Below, one piece after another: positions 62,689 to 64,000 of a DNA stretch of 64,000 bases. This DNA is from Mariniflexile sp. TRM1-10 (GTDB lineage Bacteria; Bacteroidota; Bacteroidia; Flavobacteriales; Flavobacteriaceae). The stretch's first letter is position 1. Every line of letters begins with the position of its first letter. Under the pieces are notes generated by a model. It was given only the letters and a program-made list of their open reading frames with translations, was not told where the DNA came from and made no database searches. The position numbers and the translations under genes are program-made. The stretch spans positions 3,704,001 to 3,768,000 of the forward strand of contig NZ_CP022985.1 of NCBI RefSeq assembly GCF_003425985.1. Direction: 5' to 3'.

Positions 62689-62808
62689 ATGAACACTAAA
62701 GAAAACAAAGAAACCCAAAAAAGAGAGGATAGAAAAGAGGACAAAAAAGGTACTCCAAAAAAATCGCCTACTACTCAAAAATCAGCGAATCCTCCAAAGA
62801 AAAAATAA
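62689..62808 (+). CDS. 39-residue lysine-rich small protein
   Basis: ATG at 62689 preceded by AATAAGAGAATT, stop TAA at 62806. The product is highly charged and repetitive in Lys, Glu, Pro and Thr (MNTKENKETQKREDRKEDKK, then a Pro/Ser/Thr/Lys tail ending PPKKK) with no hydrophobic core, so it should be disordered. A strong terminator follows 16 bases after the stop, and the ORF stands alone between two unrelated units, which supports a real transcript. Function unknown; nucleic-acid binding would suit the charge pattern but is not shown. Confidence 0.6.
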   Translation: MNTKENKETQKREDRKEDKKGTPKKSPTTQKSANPPKKK

Positions 62809-62824
62809 TCGATTTTTTTTCTGC

Positions 62825-62866
62825 AAAAAAGCTTCTGGCAACGACATGTGGCCAGAAGCTTTTTTT
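62825..62866 (+). terminator. Strong, probably bidirectional terminator
   Basis: AAAAAAGCTTCTGGC (62825-62839) and GCCAGAAGCTTTTTT (62851-62865) form a perfect 15-bp stem over an 11-base loop, with A and T runs at the ends. It serves the small ORF at 62689 and could also stop transcription coming from the right. Confidence 0.92.
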
Positions 62867-62869
62867 AAT

Positions 62870-63112
62870 TTAACGTGAGTTCGATTTATTCTTGTCTGAT
62901 AATCAATTATTGGTATTAACACTGTCTGGTCGAGCGCAGTCGAGACCTCATTTAAAGGTATCAAAGTCTAAAAACCTCTCGTAAGCTGCGCTTTTATCTT
63001 CAAATAAAAATGTATTTTCATTTTCAATAATGCTCGAGGTGACAGAAATACTATTCTTTAATCATATAATAATCAATAATTTGCATATCGTTTTATATCG
63101 AACTCACGTTAA
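62870..63112 (+). mobile_element. 243-bp MITE-like element with 16-bp terminal inverted repeats
   Basis: TTAACGTGAGTTCGAT (62870-62885) is the exact reverse complement of ATCGAACTCACGTTAA (63097-63112). Both ends are flanked by TTAATTTAA (overlapping the ends), a possible target-site duplication. The inside has no gene and contains a GGTCGAGCGCAGTCGAGACC-type hairpin and a GCTCGAGGTGACAG segment, elements that look like common flavobacterial intergenic repeats. No transposase is present in the window. Confidence 0.6.
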
Positions 63113-63256
63113 TTTAAAGTTTATAGGCATTTTGTCCTGCTTGGACATCTACTTTGTTGCTATTACATAAAGAAAACAATAATTCTACTGATGATTGGAT
63201 TTTGAAAGAAGTGTAATGATAACAGGCATCGATTTAAAAAATTAAATGATCATTTT

Positions 63257-63925
63257 ATGACTCCACAGAATCCAGATACAATTGAACTAGAATATCGAAA
63301 TTTTATAATTAAACAAAAACATCCTTGTATCATGGCAAATACGGTTTTTGCTATGTATAATTATCATATAAAAATTTATGAGGATATGACATCTGATAAG
63401 ATCATAATTCCCATCCTTTTGGATATAGAAAACTATTTAAATCAGTATGATTATGAGTCTAACCACTTTGAATCTTTAATGATTTGTTTTAAAAATAATA
63501 CCTTTAAATCAGAAATGCAGTTTGAAAATGCGCTGTGGACATTTTTACAAAGGCTTCATGATCATGATGATGTAGTATGGGATTCCAATGTAAGTCAAAA
63601 CCCCAATGAGTCAAATTTCAGTTTTAGTATTAAGGGAAAAGCTTTTTATGTATTGGGCATGCATCCACAAAGTTCAAGAATAGCAAGAAAAGCGCCTTAT
63701 TGTACCATCGTTTTTAATTTACATTGGCAATTTGAAAAATTGAGGGAGATGGGAACCTATCAAAGTGTTAAAAAAAGAATACGTAGACGCGATAAGAAAT
63801 TACAAGGAAGTATTAACCCTGTATTACGTGATTTTGGTTCAGATACAGAGACTAAACAATATAGTGGAAGGGCAGTGGGGCATGAGTGGGAATGCCCTTT
63901 TAAACCTAAAAATAAAAATTTATGA
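63257..63925 (+). CDS. YqcI/YcgG-family protein
   Basis: This is a 222-residue cytoplasmic protein with the motifs of the YqcI/YcgG family: ALWTFLQRLHDHD, FSIKGKAFYVLGMHPQSSR, IARKAPYCTIVFNLHWQFEK, VKKRIRRRDKKLQGSINPVL, and the terminal QYSGRAVGHEWECPF. One characterised relative (GntA) is a haem-dependent N-hydroxylase acting on an arginine-derived substrate; the conserved HP(Q)SSR and Cys-Pro-Phe ends are kept here. The substrate in this organism is unknown. Its stop overlaps the next start (ATGA at 63922-63925), so it is translationally coupled to the DUF1989-like gene. Confidence 0.88.
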   Translation: MTPQNPDTIELEYRNFIIKQKHPCIMANTVFAMYNYHIKIYEDMTSDKIIIPILLDIENYLNQYDYESNHFESLMICFKNNTFKSEMQFENALWTFLQRLHDHDDVVWDSNVSQNPNESNFSFSIKGKAFYVLGMHPQSSRIARKAPYCTIVFNLHWQFEKLREMGTYQSVKKRIRRRDKKLQGSINPVLRDFGSDTETKQYSGRAVGHEWECPFKPKNKNL

Positions 63926-64000
63926 GTGTAGTACATATTATAGCGCCTCAATCTGGTGCAGCATTTGAAATGAATAAAGGCGATATGCTTACTGTTATCG
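63922..64000 (+). CDS. N-terminus of a DUF1989 (urea-carboxylase-associated) family protein, cut by window edge
   Basis: Only 26 codons are visible (MSVVHIIAPQSGAAFEMNKG, then DMLTVI). The pattern (I)APQSGAAF-x-(M)-x-KGDMLTVI matches the beginning of DUF1989 proteins, which are found next to urea/guanidine-related carboxylases and next to YqcI/YcgG genes. The ATG overlaps the upstream stop by four bases. The rest lies outside the window. Confidence 0.6.
   Translation, partial: MSVVHIIAPQSGAAFEMNKGDMLTVI

Larger units (their letters stand above)
62524..63256 (+). other. 733-base region with a small ORF, terminator and MITE-like element
   Basis: This is the boundary of the catabolic locus. 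It contains an AT-rich stretch, the 39-codon lysine-rich ORF (62689), a strong terminator (62825), the inverted-repeat element (62870-63112) and about 140 bases of leader before the YqcI-like gene. No other gene seen. Confidence 0.7.

Overview
The window looks like a marine-type member of the Flavobacteriaceae (Bacteroidota). The evidence is AT-rich DNA, two SusC/SusD pairs, many Sec or lipoprotein signals, type IX secretion C-terminal domains on two large proteins, and a Bacteroidota-type -7 box (TAnnTTTG). I saw no rRNA, tRNA, CRISPR array, transposase or phage gene.

Left part (1-15.8 kb): envelope and housekeeping genes. A truncated TPR-like protein is followed by two TlpA/ResA-type thioredoxin lipoproteins, an M28 and an M16 zinc peptidase, a ThuA-like secreted protein, two stand-alone DsbD-alpha-like proteins and a full-length DsbD. 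It looks like an envelope thiol-redox cluster mixed with secreted peptidases. Then come an unknown secreted protein, a class V (cysteine desulfurase-like) PLP enzyme and alanine dehydrogenase. A 1.45 kb non-coding stretch (15.6-17.07 kb) rich in dispersed repeats separates this part from the rest.

Middle and right (17-62.5 kb): a large catabolic locus. It opens with susC-susD-susC-susD, a surface lipoprotein, a fused FG-GAP/ASPIC and vanadium-haloperoxidase-like protein, and a predicted HExxH metallopeptidase. A divergent AraC regulator follows, then an apparently complete trans-4-hydroxyproline catabolic set: a DHDPS-family deaminase, a ketoglutarate-semialdehyde dehydrogenase, a hydroxyproline 2-epimerase and a DadA-like oxidase. 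A prolidase-like M24 and a DPP-IV-like S9 peptidase come next. The series ends with GH127, DUF885, a DUF5695-like protein, GH43, a BNR-repeat type IX cargo protein, GH97 and a second HExxH protein paralogous to the first. My reading is a utilisation locus for hydroxyproline-rich glycoproteins (extensin or arabinogalactan-protein type). Glycosidases would strip L-arabinose and galactose, prolyl peptidases would cut the backbone, and hydroxyproline would be converted to 2-oxoglutarate. An inverted-repeat motif (TAATA-N3-TATTA followed by GGCTAA) lies before four of the transcription units and may tie them into one regulon.

Right edge (62.5-64 kb): a 39-residue lysine-rich ORF with a strong terminator, a 243 bp MITE-like element, a YqcI/YcgG-family gene and the start of a DUF1989-like gene.

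Intergenic gaps inside the locus carry odd, text-like low-complexity repeats that recur in the same order between several genes.
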